DNA of 64,000 nucleotides. Source: Streptomyces cyaneofuscatus. GTDB taxonomy: Bacteria > Actinomycetota > Actinomycetes > Streptomycetales > Streptomycetaceae. The notes under the pieces are model-generated. The model was not told the origin of the DNA. It saw only the letters and a list, made by a program, of their open reading frames with translations, and did no database searches. The stretch's first letter is position 1. Every line of letters begins with the position of its first letter. Position numbers and translations under genes: made by a program. Positions 7,600 through 15,960 of the stretch are shown piece by piece. Location: positions 124,001 through 188,000 of the forward strand of contig NZ_JOEM01000003.1 in NCBI RefSeq assembly GCF_000718135.1. Direction: 5' to 3'.

Positions 7600-8283
7600 T
7601 CAGTACGCGAGCCGGCTGCCACCGTCCGGGGCGCTGGTGCTCGCCTCGACCAGGGCGTCCAGGACCGCCTCGACATCCGGGAGCCAGGGAGCCGCCGCCC
7701 TCGGCGAAGGGGCCCGCTCCCAGCGCACCTGGCCCGCGCCGGTCTCGGACGGGGGCAGGACGAGATAGCCGCCCTCCCCGTGGAAGCGGAGCGAGCTGGG
7801 CACCCAGTCCTTGCTGTACAGCAGCTCACCGAGCCGTTCCAGCGTGTACGGGGCCACCAGCAGCGACCACCGAGTGGGCGTCGCCACGACGGGGCCCAGC
7901 CGCATGCCCATGCGGTCGAGGGCGACCAGGGCCTTCGCCCCGGCCAGGGCGGGCAGGCTCACCGCGCAGGGGGCCCGGCCGCCGGTCGCCAGCATCACCG
8001 GGGCCGTGGGGCGGTTGGTCCACCACCAGCGCACCATACGCTCGTCCGTGGTGGCCGCCAGCAGTCCGGGATCGAAGGGGTGCGCGCCGGGAACGGCGCA
8101 GTCGGGGTCGTGGCAGGCGCAGCCGAGGCCACGCCCGTCGGGCAGGGCGGCCGGCGCGGTCCCGGCTCCGGGGAGCACGGGCCACTGCCATGCGGTGGCG
8201 AAGGTCAGGGCCGCGTCGAGCCGGGCGGCACCCTCCTTGCGCCGGAGCCGGAGCCTGCGTCGCCTTCCGAGGATCTCGCGCAT
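7600..8283 (-). CDS. Prim-pol-like (bifunctional DNA primase/polymerase N-terminal) protein, apparently degenerate
   Basis: A 227-residue protein resembling the prim-pol domain of actinomycete element replication proteins (WQWPVLPG; ARCACHDPDC-like Cys pairs; PFDPGLLAATTDERMVRWWWTNRPTAPVMLATGG). After the TG turn, active relatives have a strand with an Asp-x-Asp metal motif; here it reads APCAVSLPALAG, so the acidic pair is absent and polymerase activity is doubtful. ATG 8283 has AAAGGA ten bases upstream. An alternative in-frame start near 8380 would add MSTYAQRRDARAMSHPAWRH and more. Role unknown; it is a chromosomal gene widely kept in Streptomyces. Confidence 0.65.
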   Translation of the reverse strand: MREILGRRRRLRLRRKEGAARLDAALTFATAWQWPVLPGAGTAPAALPDGRGLGCACHDPDCAVPGAHPFDPGLLAATTDERMVRWWWTNRPTAPVMLATGGRAPCAVSLPALAGAKALVALDRMGMRLGPVVATPTRWSLLVAPYTLERLGELLYSKDWVPSSLRFHGEGGYLVLPPSETGAGQVRWERAPSPRAAAPWLPDVEAVLDALVEASTSAPDGGSRLAY

Positions 8284-8425
8284 GAGCGCTCGTTCCTTTC
8301 CGTTGAACGCCGAGTCCACATGACGCCACGCGGGGTGGGACATCGCGCGAGCGTCTCTTCGCTGTGCGTACGTGCTCATCAGTTCTGCGGTACGGGGGTA
8401 CGGACGTGCCTTCGGTACCGAGCGT

Positions 8426-8469
8426 GAGCCGAGCCGAGCCGAGTGGAACCGATCCGAGTGGAACCGATC
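8426..8469. repeat. Short tandem repeats upstream of the prim-pol-like gene
   Basis: Three GAGCC units (from 8426) run into two exact tandem copies of CGAGTGGAACCGATC (8440-8454, 8455-8469). The unit length of 15 would keep the leftward reading frame open. They lie in the 680-base stretch without an assigned large gene (8284-8963). The rest of that stretch holds only the 14-codon leader ORF near its right end and nothing else I can support. Confidence 0.6.
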
Positions 8470-8922
8470 TGAGGTGGTGCCGAGCTGCGTGGAGCCGGGG
8501 GCGCCCGCCACGGGCGCCTCGTGCCTGCCGGCCGGGCCCGAACCCCGCCGCGTGGGGCGGAGGCGTGACCGTCACTGATCGCGACCGTCACGGGTAAGGA
8601 CGTCCGGACCCGCTGTCAGGTTCCTGAGCGATCACATCCGCCCGTGAGCGTCTGCCCCGGGCATCGCCGATTACGTACCCAGCCTGCCCAGAATGACGCC
8701 GCCCCTGGGATTTCCTCCCGGGGACACCCCTTGTTGAGCCTTGTTGAGCTGCCCCAGTCGACCGCAAATAGCTGCCGGAGGGTGCATTTTTCGGCCAAGT
8801 TGACTCACACTGGAGGGGAGCGAATCCGGCGAGCCTCCAGGGGACAATGCTGGACATCGGGTTACTTGTGCGTGTACATGTGGATGCACTGATAGTGGCG
8901 CAGAATCACATGGGGGTTTGCG

Positions 8923-8967
8923 ATGCTATTCGACGAATCGCACCGGCCGGAAAGCTGGCTGCCATGA
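8923..8967 (+). CDS. 14-residue leader peptide ORF coupled to the phosphatase gene
   Basis: ATG 8923 reads MLFDESHRPESWLP and stops at TGA 8965-8967, overlapping the ATG (8964) of the next gene as ATGA. A run of five Gs (8912-8916) stands six bases before the leader start and is the only good ribosome binding site in the area, while the phosphatase start lacks one. Translation of the downstream gene may therefore depend on reinitiation. Too short for homology; expression is inferred. Confidence 0.45.
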   Translation: MLFDESHRPESWLP

Positions 8968-10337
8968 GCGCCCCACACCTGCCGAAAGTGGCTGGAATCG
9001 ATCCAGAAGTTCCGGTTTCAACGCACACTGCCGCTCCTCTGAGAGAGGTTCCGGCAGCGCCCGGAGCCTTCATCCAGGACCGGCTCGCGGGCTGGGTCTC
9101 GGATCTCACGACCCTGCACGAACTCACCGAGCGGCTGGCCTCCACCGCCACCCTCGACGCCGCCCTGAACGAGCTGCTGCACGCCGGAGCCGCCCTCGTG
9201 GGCGCCCGCCGCGGACTCCTCGTACTGGAACCGGCGGACACCACGGCCACGCCCTCCACCACCCTCGGACTCGGGCTCAGCCACGCCGATCTCGGCCACA
9301 TCGAGACCGTGGAGCGCGGCGCCACCGCCCTGGGCCGCGTCCTCGACGGGCACCCCGGCACCGCGGACGGGCTCACCACTCCCGACCTGTTCGGCGACCC
9401 TGACCTGGACCCCCGCCACCGCGAGGTCGCCACCCGCCTCGGCTACGCCGCCAGTTACGCCCTGCCCCTCGCCTCCGAGGCGGCCGGACGGCTCGGCGCG
9501 GCGGTCTGGCTCTACGACGAGCCCGGCGAGCCCTCGGAGAAGCAGCGCCACCTCGTCGGCCTCTACGCCCGGTACGCCACCGAGCACCTGGCCCGCCTGA
9601 CCGAGCTGGAACGCGCCCGCGCCGATGTCGCGACCGTCGCCGAGGAGCTGCTGCCCAGCCGGCTGCCCCGCATCCCCGGCGTCCAGCTGGCCGCCCGGCA
9701 CCGGACCGGCCCCCGAGGCGGCGGCGATTGGTACGACGCGCTGCCGCTGCCCGACCACGCGCTCGGCCTCGCGGTCGGCTCGGTGGGCGGATCGGGGCCG
9801 AGCGCGATGGCCGCCATGGGCCGGATGCGCGCCAGCCTGCGGGCGTACGCCGTGATGGAGGGCGAGGACCCCGTCGCCGTACTCTCCGATCTCGAACTCC
9901 TGCTCCGGCTGACCGAGCCCGCGCGGACCGCCACCGCCCTCTTCGCCTACTGCGAGCCCGCCGCCCGCAAGGTCGTCCTCGCCGGGGCCGGGCACACCCC
10001 GCCGCTGGTGCTCGGCGACCGGCGCTGCGAGTTCGTCGAGACCACGCTCTCCGCCCCGCTGGGGATGCTCGCCTGCTGGGAGGCTCCGAGCGTGGAGTTC
10101 TCCCCCGCGCCGGGAGAAACGGTGCTGCTCTACACGGACGGCCTGCTGCGCCGCACCGGCGACGCGATGGACCGCGCCTTCGCCCGGCTGCACTCCGCCG
10201 CCGCCTCCGTACCGAAGGCGGGCCGGCACGATCCGGACGCCGTCGCCGACCATGTCCTGCGCACGATGCTGCCCGACGGGCCGGCCCGGACCGACTCCAC
10301 CGAGGACGTGGTCATCCTCGCCGCGCACTTCGACTGA
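8964..10337 (+). CDS. GAF domain plus PP2C/SpoIIE-type phosphatase (one metal ligand missing)
   Basis: A 457-residue protein. Residues about 50-210 form a GAF-like sensory domain (DALNELLHAGAALVGARRGLLVLEP). Residues 220-457 form a SpoIIE/PP2C phosphatase domain, of the class that dephosphorylates anti-anti-sigma factors. Retained: Asp255 in GGGDWYDAL, Asp392 in LLYTDGLL, Asp448 in STEDVVIL. The GDVxGxG motif, whose Asp binds metal, is here GSVGGSG (Ser273), so activity may be reduced or lost. ATG 8964 is favoured because it overlaps the stop of a leader ORF; ATG 8910 in frame is possible. Confidence 0.8.
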   Translation: MSAPHLPKVAGIDPEVPVSTHTAAPLREVPAAPGAFIQDRLAGWVSDLTTLHELTERLASTATLDAALNELLHAGAALVGARRGLLVLEPADTTATPSTTLGLGLSHADLGHIETVERGATALGRVLDGHPGTADGLTTPDLFGDPDLDPRHREVATRLGYAASYALPLASEAAGRLGAAVWLYDEPGEPSEKQRHLVGLYARYATEHLARLTELERARADVATVAEELLPSRLPRIPGVQLAARHRTGPRGGGDWYDALPLPDHALGLAVGSVGGSGPSAMAAMGRMRASLRAYAVMEGEDPVAVLSDLELLLRLTEPARTATALFAYCEPAARKVVLAGAGHTPPLVLGDRRCEFVETTLSAPLGMLACWEAPSVEFSPAPGETVLLYTDGLLRRTGDAMDRAFARLHSAAASVPKAGRHDPDAVADHVLRTMLPDGPARTDSTEDVVILAAHFD

Positions 10338-10479
10338 GACCGCACACGTCGACTGAGACCGCATACGTCGACCGATCTCCCGGCGGCCTCTCCGGTAACA
10401 GGCCTTTCGGCCCTGGGCCCCCTTCCGTACGCCCGTACGATGGGTGATGGTCCAGTGTCGTATCAAGGAGAGTCACATC

Positions 10480-11961
10480 GTGTCTGAGGAGCTCATCCCG
10501 GAGACCCCGGAGCAGGAGACCGAAGAGAACGAGGCAGCGGAGCCGATCAAACAGCGGAAGAACGGCCTGTACCCGGGCGTCTCCGACGAGCTCGCCGAGA
10601 ACATGAAGTCGGGCTGGGCCGACACCGAGCTGCACGGGCTCGAACCGATCGCCCAGGCCGAGCACACCGCCGCCCGCCGCGCCGCGCTCTCCGCGCGCTT
10701 CCCCGGCGAGCGCCTGGTCATCCCCGCGGGCAACCTGAAGACCCGCTCCAACGACACCGAGTACGCCTTCCGCGCCTCCACCGAGTACGCGTACCTCACC
10801 GGCGACCGGACCCAGGACGGCGTCCTCGTCCTGGAGCCGACCGGTGACAGCGGCCACCAGGCCACCATCTACCTGCTGCCCCGCTCCAACCGCGAGAACG
10901 GCGAGTTCTGGCTGGACGGCCAGGGCGAGCTGTGGGTCGGCCGCCGCCACTCCCTCGCCGAGGCCGAGCAACTGCTGGGCATCCCCGCGAAGGACGTCCG
11001 CGAGATCGCCGCCGCGCTCACCGAGGCCACCGGCCCGGTCCGCAACGTGCGCGGCCACGACGCGTCCATCGAGGCCGCCCTCACCGACAAGGTCACCGCC
11101 GAGCGCGACGAGGAGCTGCGCGTCTACCTCTCCGAGGCCCGCCTCGTGAAGGACGCCTTCGAGATCGCCGAGCTCCAGAAGGCCTGCGACGCCACCGCGC
11201 GCGGCTTCGAGGACGTCGTCAGGAGCCTGGACAAGGCCGAGGCGACCAGCGAGCGCTTCATCGAGGGCACGTTCTTCCTGCGCGCCCGCATCGAGGGCAA
11301 CGACATCGGCTACGGCTCGATCTGCGCCGCCGGACCGCACGCCACCACCCTGCACTGGGTCCGCAACGACGGCGCCGTCCGCTCCGGCGACCTGCTGCTC
11401 CTGGACGCAGGCGTGGAGACCAACGAGCTCTACACCGCCGACGTGACGCGCACGCTGCCGATCAACGGCACGTTCTCGCCGCTCCAGCGCAAGATCTACG
11501 ACGCGGTGTACGAGGCCCAGGAGGCGGGCATCGCCGCCGTGAAGCCCGGCGCCACCTTCCGCGACTTCCACGACGCCTCGCAGCGCGTGCTCGCCGAGAA
11601 GCTCGTCGCGTGGGGTCTGCTCGGCGACCTGTCCGTGGACAAGGTCCTGGAGCTCGGCCTCCAGCGCCGCTGGACCCTGCACGGCACCGGTCACATGCTC
11701 GGCATGGACGTCCACGACTGCGCCGTCGCGCGCACCGAGGCGTACGTCGACGGCATCCTGGAGCCGGGCGTCTGCCTGACCGTGGAGCCGGGCCTCTACT
11801 TCCAGGCCGACGACCTGACCGTGCCCGAGGAGTACCGGGGCATCGGCGTCCGGATCGAGGACGACATCCTCGTCACCGAGGACGGCAACCGGAACCTCTC
11901 CGACCAGCTGCCCCGCCGGGCCGACGAGGTCGAGGCCTGGATGGCTCAGCTGAAGGGCTGA
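10480..11961 (+). CDS. pepP: Aminopeptidase P family protein (Xaa-Pro aminopeptidase, M24B)
   Basis: A 493-residue metallopeptidase that removes N-terminal residues before proline, in the cytosol. An N-terminal creatinase-like domain (about 70-230) is followed by the pita-bread catalytic domain. The five metal ligands are all visible: Asp in LLLDAGVE, Asp in YTADVTR, His in GTGHMLGMDVHDC, Glu in LTVEPGLYF and Glu in GVRIEDDILV. GTG 10480 is chosen because AAGGAG lies nine bases upstream. The acidic N-terminal 25 residues are typical of Streptomyces orthologues. Probably monocistronic. Confidence 0.92.
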   Translation: MSEELIPETPEQETEENEAAEPIKQRKNGLYPGVSDELAENMKSGWADTELHGLEPIAQAEHTAARRAALSARFPGERLVIPAGNLKTRSNDTEYAFRASTEYAYLTGDRTQDGVLVLEPTGDSGHQATIYLLPRSNRENGEFWLDGQGELWVGRRHSLAEAEQLLGIPAKDVREIAAALTEATGPVRNVRGHDASIEAALTDKVTAERDEELRVYLSEARLVKDAFEIAELQKACDATARGFEDVVRSLDKAEATSERFIEGTFFLRARIEGNDIGYGSICAAGPHATTLHWVRNDGAVRSGDLLLLDAGVETNELYTADVTRTLPINGTFSPLQRKIYDAVYEAQEAGIAAVKPGATFRDFHDASQRVLAEKLVAWGLLGDLSVDKVLELGLQRRWTLHGTGHMLGMDVHDCAVARTEAYVDGILEPGVCLTVEPGLYFQADDLTVPEEYRGIGVRIEDDILVTEDGNRNLSDQLPRRADEVEAWMAQLKG

Positions 11962-11998
11962 CCCACCGTCGTACGTACGACGTCGGAGGGCGCGCCGC

Positions 11999-12586
11999 TC
12001 ACACCATGAGCAGCGCGCCCTCCCGCCATTTCAGGACCTTGTCGAAGCTGACCACCGCGCCCCGGCCCGGCCGGTTGCCGAAGTGGACGTGGTCGGCGAG
12101 CTGCTCGATGAGGTCCAGCCCGCGGCCGCTCTCGGCGACGCAGGGGATGTACGGGGCGAACGTGGGCTGGGCGCCGACGGACTCCGGGTGCTGTGTCTTC
12201 TCGACGTGCTCCGATTGCTGAGCCCGTTCGATGTGCTCCGCGTGTTCGGTGTGCGCGGCTGGGCGAAGCGCGCGCCGGGCGGGGAAGCCCGGCCCCGAGT
12301 CGGCCACCTCGATACGGCATTTCTCGCCGTCCAGATAGGCCGTGACCCGGTACTGCCCGGAGTCCGCCGGGGGCCTTCCGGTTCCGCGATCCCCGTGCTC
12401 CGCCAGGCCCGACCTGTCGCCGCCGTGTTCGACGGCGTTGGCACAGGCCTCGCTGAGCGCGACCGAGAGGTCGAAGGAGATGTCCGGATCCACCCCTGCG
12501 GTTTCCATGGTGCCGAGCAGAAAACGACGGGCGAGCGGAACGCTCGCAGCTTCGCGCCGCAAATGGAGTGACCACCAGATGCTCAT
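11999..12586 (-). CDS. RsbW-like ATP-binding protein with charged repeat insertion
   Basis: A 195-residue GHKL ATPase of anti-sigma/serine-kinase type. N box with Glu46, Asn50 and His54 (ALSEACANAVEHG), G1 at VADSGPG (Asp96) and G2 ESGRGLDLIEQL. Between G1 and G2 (about residues 106-142) is an insertion rich in His, Glu and Gln (HTEHAEHIERAQQSEHVEK) that short relatives lack; it could be a coiled segment or ATP-lid extension. ATG 12586 is supported by AGGAGG seven bases upstream. It is convergent with pepP. Target unknown; another gene of this class lies at 4945. Confidence 0.8.
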   Translation of the reverse strand: MSIWWSLHLRREAASVPLARRFLLGTMETAGVDPDISFDLSVALSEACANAVEHGGDRSGLAEHGDRGTGRPPADSGQYRVTAYLDGEKCRIEVADSGPGFPARRALRPAAHTEHAEHIERAQQSEHVEKTQHPESVGAQPTFAPYIPCVAESGRGLDLIEQLADHVHFGNRPGRGAVVSFDKVLKWREGALLMV

Positions 12587-12888
12587 GCTCCAGCCTCCTG
12601 GCTGCGGCTCGACGTACCGATACGTATTGCCGCACAAGGCACTTCGTAAGCACGGATCGGCCGTGAGAGCCCTCATTCGGCGGATGCGGATATTCCGCGC
12701 ACCGGTGTATGGCCTCCACCACGGAAGCCGGGCGGGTTCCGGAGGAGGAGCGTCCACAGTCCGTACATCCCCCGCCAACAGCCACAACAAGCACAGTTTG
12801 CGGACGGAGGCTCGCGCTTGGGGACGGAGACTGATCTTCCGGACCTGCCGTACCGCGGCGGGGTACGCAGTGCGATGATGTTCCGGCC

Positions 12889-13752
12889 ATGTCCACGCCT
12901 GTCGCACACGCCGGAGCCGGTCTGCGGCTCATGAGGGCCGCGGTGTTCACCGCGGTCTGCGTCGTGCTGTCCGCGGCGGGACACGCGTTCGCCGCCGGGG
13001 CGCCCGTCCCCGCGTGGACCCTGCTCGCCGGATTCCTCGGCGTCCTCGCCGTGGCCTCGGCCCTCGCCGGACGGGAACGCTCCCTGCCGTCGATCGCGGG
13101 TGCGCTGGCGGGCGGCCAGGTCGCCCTGCACATCCTCTTCGCGTACGGCAGCCACGGCAGCGCGCAGGCCGTCGCCGCCGCCGCGCCCCGGGGCAGCGGC
13201 GAGAACCCGCTGATCCGGTTCGCCGCCGGGCTGGTGTGCGGTGGAGGGCCGGGGCAGATCGACGCCGCCGACGCGCACCGCATCGTCACCACGGCGGGCA
13301 TAGACCCCTCCACGGTCGCGGGCCACAGCCACCTCGCGTCGGCGAGCGCTGCGGGAGCCGCCACCACTGCGGCTCCGGACGGTGGATCCGGTCTGGCCGC
13401 GGCGTACGCCTCGGTGGCCGCGCTGCTGCCCGGTCTGCCGATGTTCCTGGCCCACCTGCTGGCCGCGCTCGCCGCCGGCTGGCTGCTGCGGCGCGGCGAG
13501 GCCGCCCTCTTCCGGCTGGCCCGGCTCTCGGCGTACGGCGCCCAGGCGCTGGCGGCCGGCGCCCGGCTGCGCTCCCTGCGCGCGGCGCTCGCGCTCGTAC
13601 GCGCCCTGCGCGCCGGAGCGCGTGAGCAGCTCGCGAGCGGCCCGCGCGCCCCGCGTACGGCCGACGACGAGCCGGCCCCCGCCACCGGGGACCCTCTGCA
13701 GCACCTGGTGATCAGGCGCGGGCCTCCGGCCCCGTACGCCCTCGCAGCCTGA
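12889..13752 (+). CDS. Hypothetical multi-spanning membrane protein at head of copper cluster
   Basis: A 287-residue protein with probable membrane helices at about 13-36, 40-59, 66-86 and 185-207. The 86-185 region, with GHSHLASASAAG and an Ala/Gly-rich stretch, is probably extracytoplasmic. The tail (220-287) is rich in Ala/Arg and then disordered. His residues (SHGSAQ, AHRIV, GHSH) might bind metal. It lies 199 bases upstream of ycnI in the same direction, so a role in copper handling is plausible by context only. I do not recognise the family. Confidence 0.6.
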   Translation: MSTPVAHAGAGLRLMRAAVFTAVCVVLSAAGHAFAAGAPVPAWTLLAGFLGVLAVASALAGRERSLPSIAGALAGGQVALHILFAYGSHGSAQAVAAAAPRGSGENPLIRFAAGLVCGGGPGQIDAADAHRIVTTAGIDPSTVAGHSHLASASAAGAATTAAPDGGSGLAAAYASVAALLPGLPMFLAHLLAALAAGWLLRRGEAALFRLARLSAYGAQALAAGARLRSLRAALALVRALRAGAREQLASGPRAPRTADDEPAPATGDPLQHLVIRRGPPAPYALAA

Positions 13753-13951
13753 CGCGACACCTGCGCCCACCGCCGCCGTGACCGAGCACCGACCGTCCCC
13801 ACCGGGCGGTCCCTCAGGGACGGCTGACGCGGGCATGGCCGGATCCTCGACGGACCGGACGAGGTGTCGTGCCGCCGTCGCGCACCCGCGCGCCGGACCA
13901 CCGTGTTCCTCTTCCGACGTACTCGTCTTCCTCCGTGGAGTGATTCCTGCC

Positions 13952-14728
13952 ATGAGCGCCACCAACGTCTCCCGCATCGCCATCGCCGCCGGCGTCGCCG
14001 CGTCCACCGTCCTGCTGCTCGCCGGTCCCGCCGCCGCGCACGTCAGCGTCCAGCCGCAGGGCGAGGCGGCCAAGGGCGGTTACGCCACCCTCAACTTCAA
14101 GGTCCCCAACGAGCGGGACAAGGCCTCCACGGTCAAGGTCGAAGTGAACTTCCCGGCCGACCACCCGCTCTCCTCCGTCACCCCCGAGGCCGTGCCGGGC
14201 TGGAAGATCGCGATCACCAAGGGCAAGCTCGACAAGCCGCTGGAGGTGCACGGCAAGAAGATCACCGAGGCCGTCACCAAGGTGACCTGGACCGCCGACG
14301 GCTCCAAGATCGCGCCCGGCTACTTCCAGCAGTTCCCGGTCTCCGTCGGCCAGCTCCCCGAGGACGCCGACCAGCTGGTCTTCAAGGCCATCCAGACGTA
14401 CGACAACAAGGAAGTCGTCCGCTGGATCGAGGAGCCCAAGGGCGGTGAGGAGCCCGACAGCCCCGCCCCGGTCCTGAAGCTGACCGCCGCGACCGAGGAC
14501 CACCACGGCGGCGCGGCCGACAAGGCCGGCGACGACGACAGCAAGGCCGACCACAACGCCGACGACCAGGCCGCTTCGGCGGAGGGCGACAAGAAGGACA
14601 CGCACGCCGCGTCCTCCTCCAGCTCCTCCAGCGACACCACGGCCCGCACCCTGGGCATCATCGGCATCCTCATCGGCATCGCGGGCGTCGCGTTCGGCGT
14701 GCTCGCCGGCCGCCGCCGTACGGCCTGA
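13952..14728 (+). CDS. ycnI: YcnI-like copper-binding membrane protein (DUF1775)
   Basis: A 258-residue exported protein. The signal peptide ends AAA before His30, which would become the mature N-terminal residue, as in YcnI where it binds Cu(II) in a mono-histidine site. The DUF1775 domain spans about 30-175 (HVSVQPQ, VPNERDKAST, PGYFQQFPVSVG). A hydrophilic linker rich in His and Asp follows (DHHGG, KADHNADD). One C-terminal membrane helix (about 232-252) then ends in RRR. It is followed by sco, ecuC, copCD and the DyP peroxidase, a copper-trafficking set. Start ATG 13952 has GGAG 11 bases upstream. Confidence 0.88.
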   Translation: MSATNVSRIAIAAGVAASTVLLLAGPAAAHVSVQPQGEAAKGGYATLNFKVPNERDKASTVKVEVNFPADHPLSSVTPEAVPGWKIAITKGKLDKPLEVHGKKITEAVTKVTWTADGSKIAPGYFQQFPVSVGQLPEDADQLVFKAIQTYDNKEVVRWIEEPKGGEEPDSPAPVLKLTAATEDHHGGAADKAGDDDSKADHNADDQAASAEGDKKDTHAASSSSSSSDTTARTLGIIGILIGIAGVAFGVLAGRRRTA

Positions 14729-14844
14729 TCCACCGGGCCGGGCCGTACGGCGTACGCGTACGGCCCGGCCCGCCCGGTCAGGCCGTCGACGTACGGCCCG
14801 GCCCGCCGGTCCCACCACCCGCACCACATTCAGGACACCCCTTC

Positions 14845-15504
14845 ATGCGCAACAGAAAAGCAGTGACGGCCCTGGCGTTCGCCGCCGCGGCCGCACTGTC
14901 CCTCTCGGCCTGCGGCACCAGCGGCGGCAAGGCGGAATCCTCGTCGATCGCCGATGTCGAGGCCTCGCCGAAGACCCAGGCCGCGACCGTTCTCGACCAG
15001 CCGTTCACCAAGCCGGACCTCGTCCTCACCGACACGAACGGCAAGGAGTACGACTTCCGCGAGGTGACCAAGGGCAAGCCGACGCTCATCTACTTCGGCT
15101 ACACCCACTGCCCCGACGTCTGCCCGCTGACCATGAGCAACATCTCCATCGCCAAGCGGGACCTGCCCAAGGCCGACCAGGACAAGCTCCAGGTCGTCTT
15201 CGTCACCACCGACCCCGAGCGCGACACCCCCGCCTCGCTCGGCAAGTGGCTCAAGGCCCAGGACCCCACCTTCACCGGTCTCACCGGCGACTTCCCCACC
15301 ATCCAGGCGGGGGCGCGCAAGATCGGCATCGGCATCGAGCCGGCGACGAAGGACAAGAACGGCAAGCCCGTCTCGATGCACGGGGCGCAGGTCGTCGCCT
15401 TCTCCCCGAAGACGGACGGCGGATACGTGCTGTACGGCGAGGACACCACCGCCGAGGAGTACGCGAAGGACCTCCCCAAGCTGATCAAGGGGGAGAACCC
15501 GTGA
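14845..15504 (+). CDS. sco: SCO1/SenC family copper metallochaperone (lipoprotein)
   Basis: A 219-residue lipoprotein with lipobox SLSAC (Cys23). The thioredoxin-like Sco domain carries the copper motif Cys89-x3-Cys93 (THCPDVCP) and the third ligand His179 (VSMHGAQ). Sco proteins deliver copper to the CuA centre of cytochrome c oxidase outside the membrane. In S. lividans the matching gene sits with ecuC and dtpA and is needed for oxidase maturation and development under low copper. Its stop overlaps the next start by four bases. Confidence 0.93.
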   Translation: MRNRKAVTALAFAAAAALSLSACGTSGGKAESSSIADVEASPKTQAATVLDQPFTKPDLVLTDTNGKEYDFREVTKGKPTLIYFGYTHCPDVCPLTMSNISIAKRDLPKADQDKLQVVFVTTDPERDTPASLGKWLKAQDPTFTGLTGDFPTIQAGARKIGIGIEPATKDKNGKPVSMHGAQVVAFSPKTDGGYVLYGEDTTAEEYAKDLPKLIKGENP

Positions 15505-15950
15505 ACCGCCGCACGGTCCTCGCCGGCGTCCTCGCCCTCACCACGGGGCTGGCGCTGGCGGGGTGCTCCACCGGGAGCGACGAGCCCGAGCTGAAGGTCG
15601 TCGGCGCCTATCTGCCGCAGCCCGTCAGCGACATGGCCGCCGGCTTCCTCGTCGTACAGAACAGCGGGGGCGCCGCCGACCGGCTCACCTCGGTGACCAG
15701 CCCGCTCTCCGACGACGTCACGATCCACGAGACGAAGAACCAGCAGATGCGCGAGGTCACGTCGTTCGAGGTGCCGGCGGGCGGTGAGCTCGACCTCGAA
15801 CGCGGCGGCAACCACATCATGTTCATGGACCTCAAGAAGCAGCCCAAGCAGGGCGAGAAGGTCTCCGTCGAGCTGCACTTCGAGAAGGCCGGCCGCATCA
15901 CGGTCGACCTGCCGGTGAAGGAAACCACCCACAACCCGAAGAAGCAGTGA
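15501..15950 (+). CDS. ecuC: PCuAC-type copper chaperone (ECuC), lipoprotein
   Basis: A 149-residue lipoprotein with lipobox LAGC (Cys22). It holds the PCuAC copper motif: His76 (VTIHET) and Met83 (QQMREV), then His105-x-Met107 (NHIMFMDL) after 21 residues. It binds Cu(I)/Cu(II) outside the cell membrane and passes it to Sco. GTG 15501 overlaps the sco stop (GTGA), so the two are translationally coupled. GGGAG stands just upstream inside sco. Confidence 0.92.
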   Translation: MNRRTVLAGVLALTTGLALAGCSTGSDEPELKVVGAYLPQPVSDMAAGFLVVQNSGGAADRLTSVTSPLSDDVTIHETKNQQMREVTSFEVPAGGELDLERGGNHIMFMDLKKQPKQGEKVSVELHFEKAGRITVDLPVKETTHNPKKQ

Positions 15951-15960
15951 GGGTCCGACC

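Noticed and set aside
8910..8963. Start of the phosphatase at ATG 8910
   Set aside because: The 18 residues it would add overlap the leader ORF, and the ribosome-site-like G run is placed for ATG 8923, not 8910.
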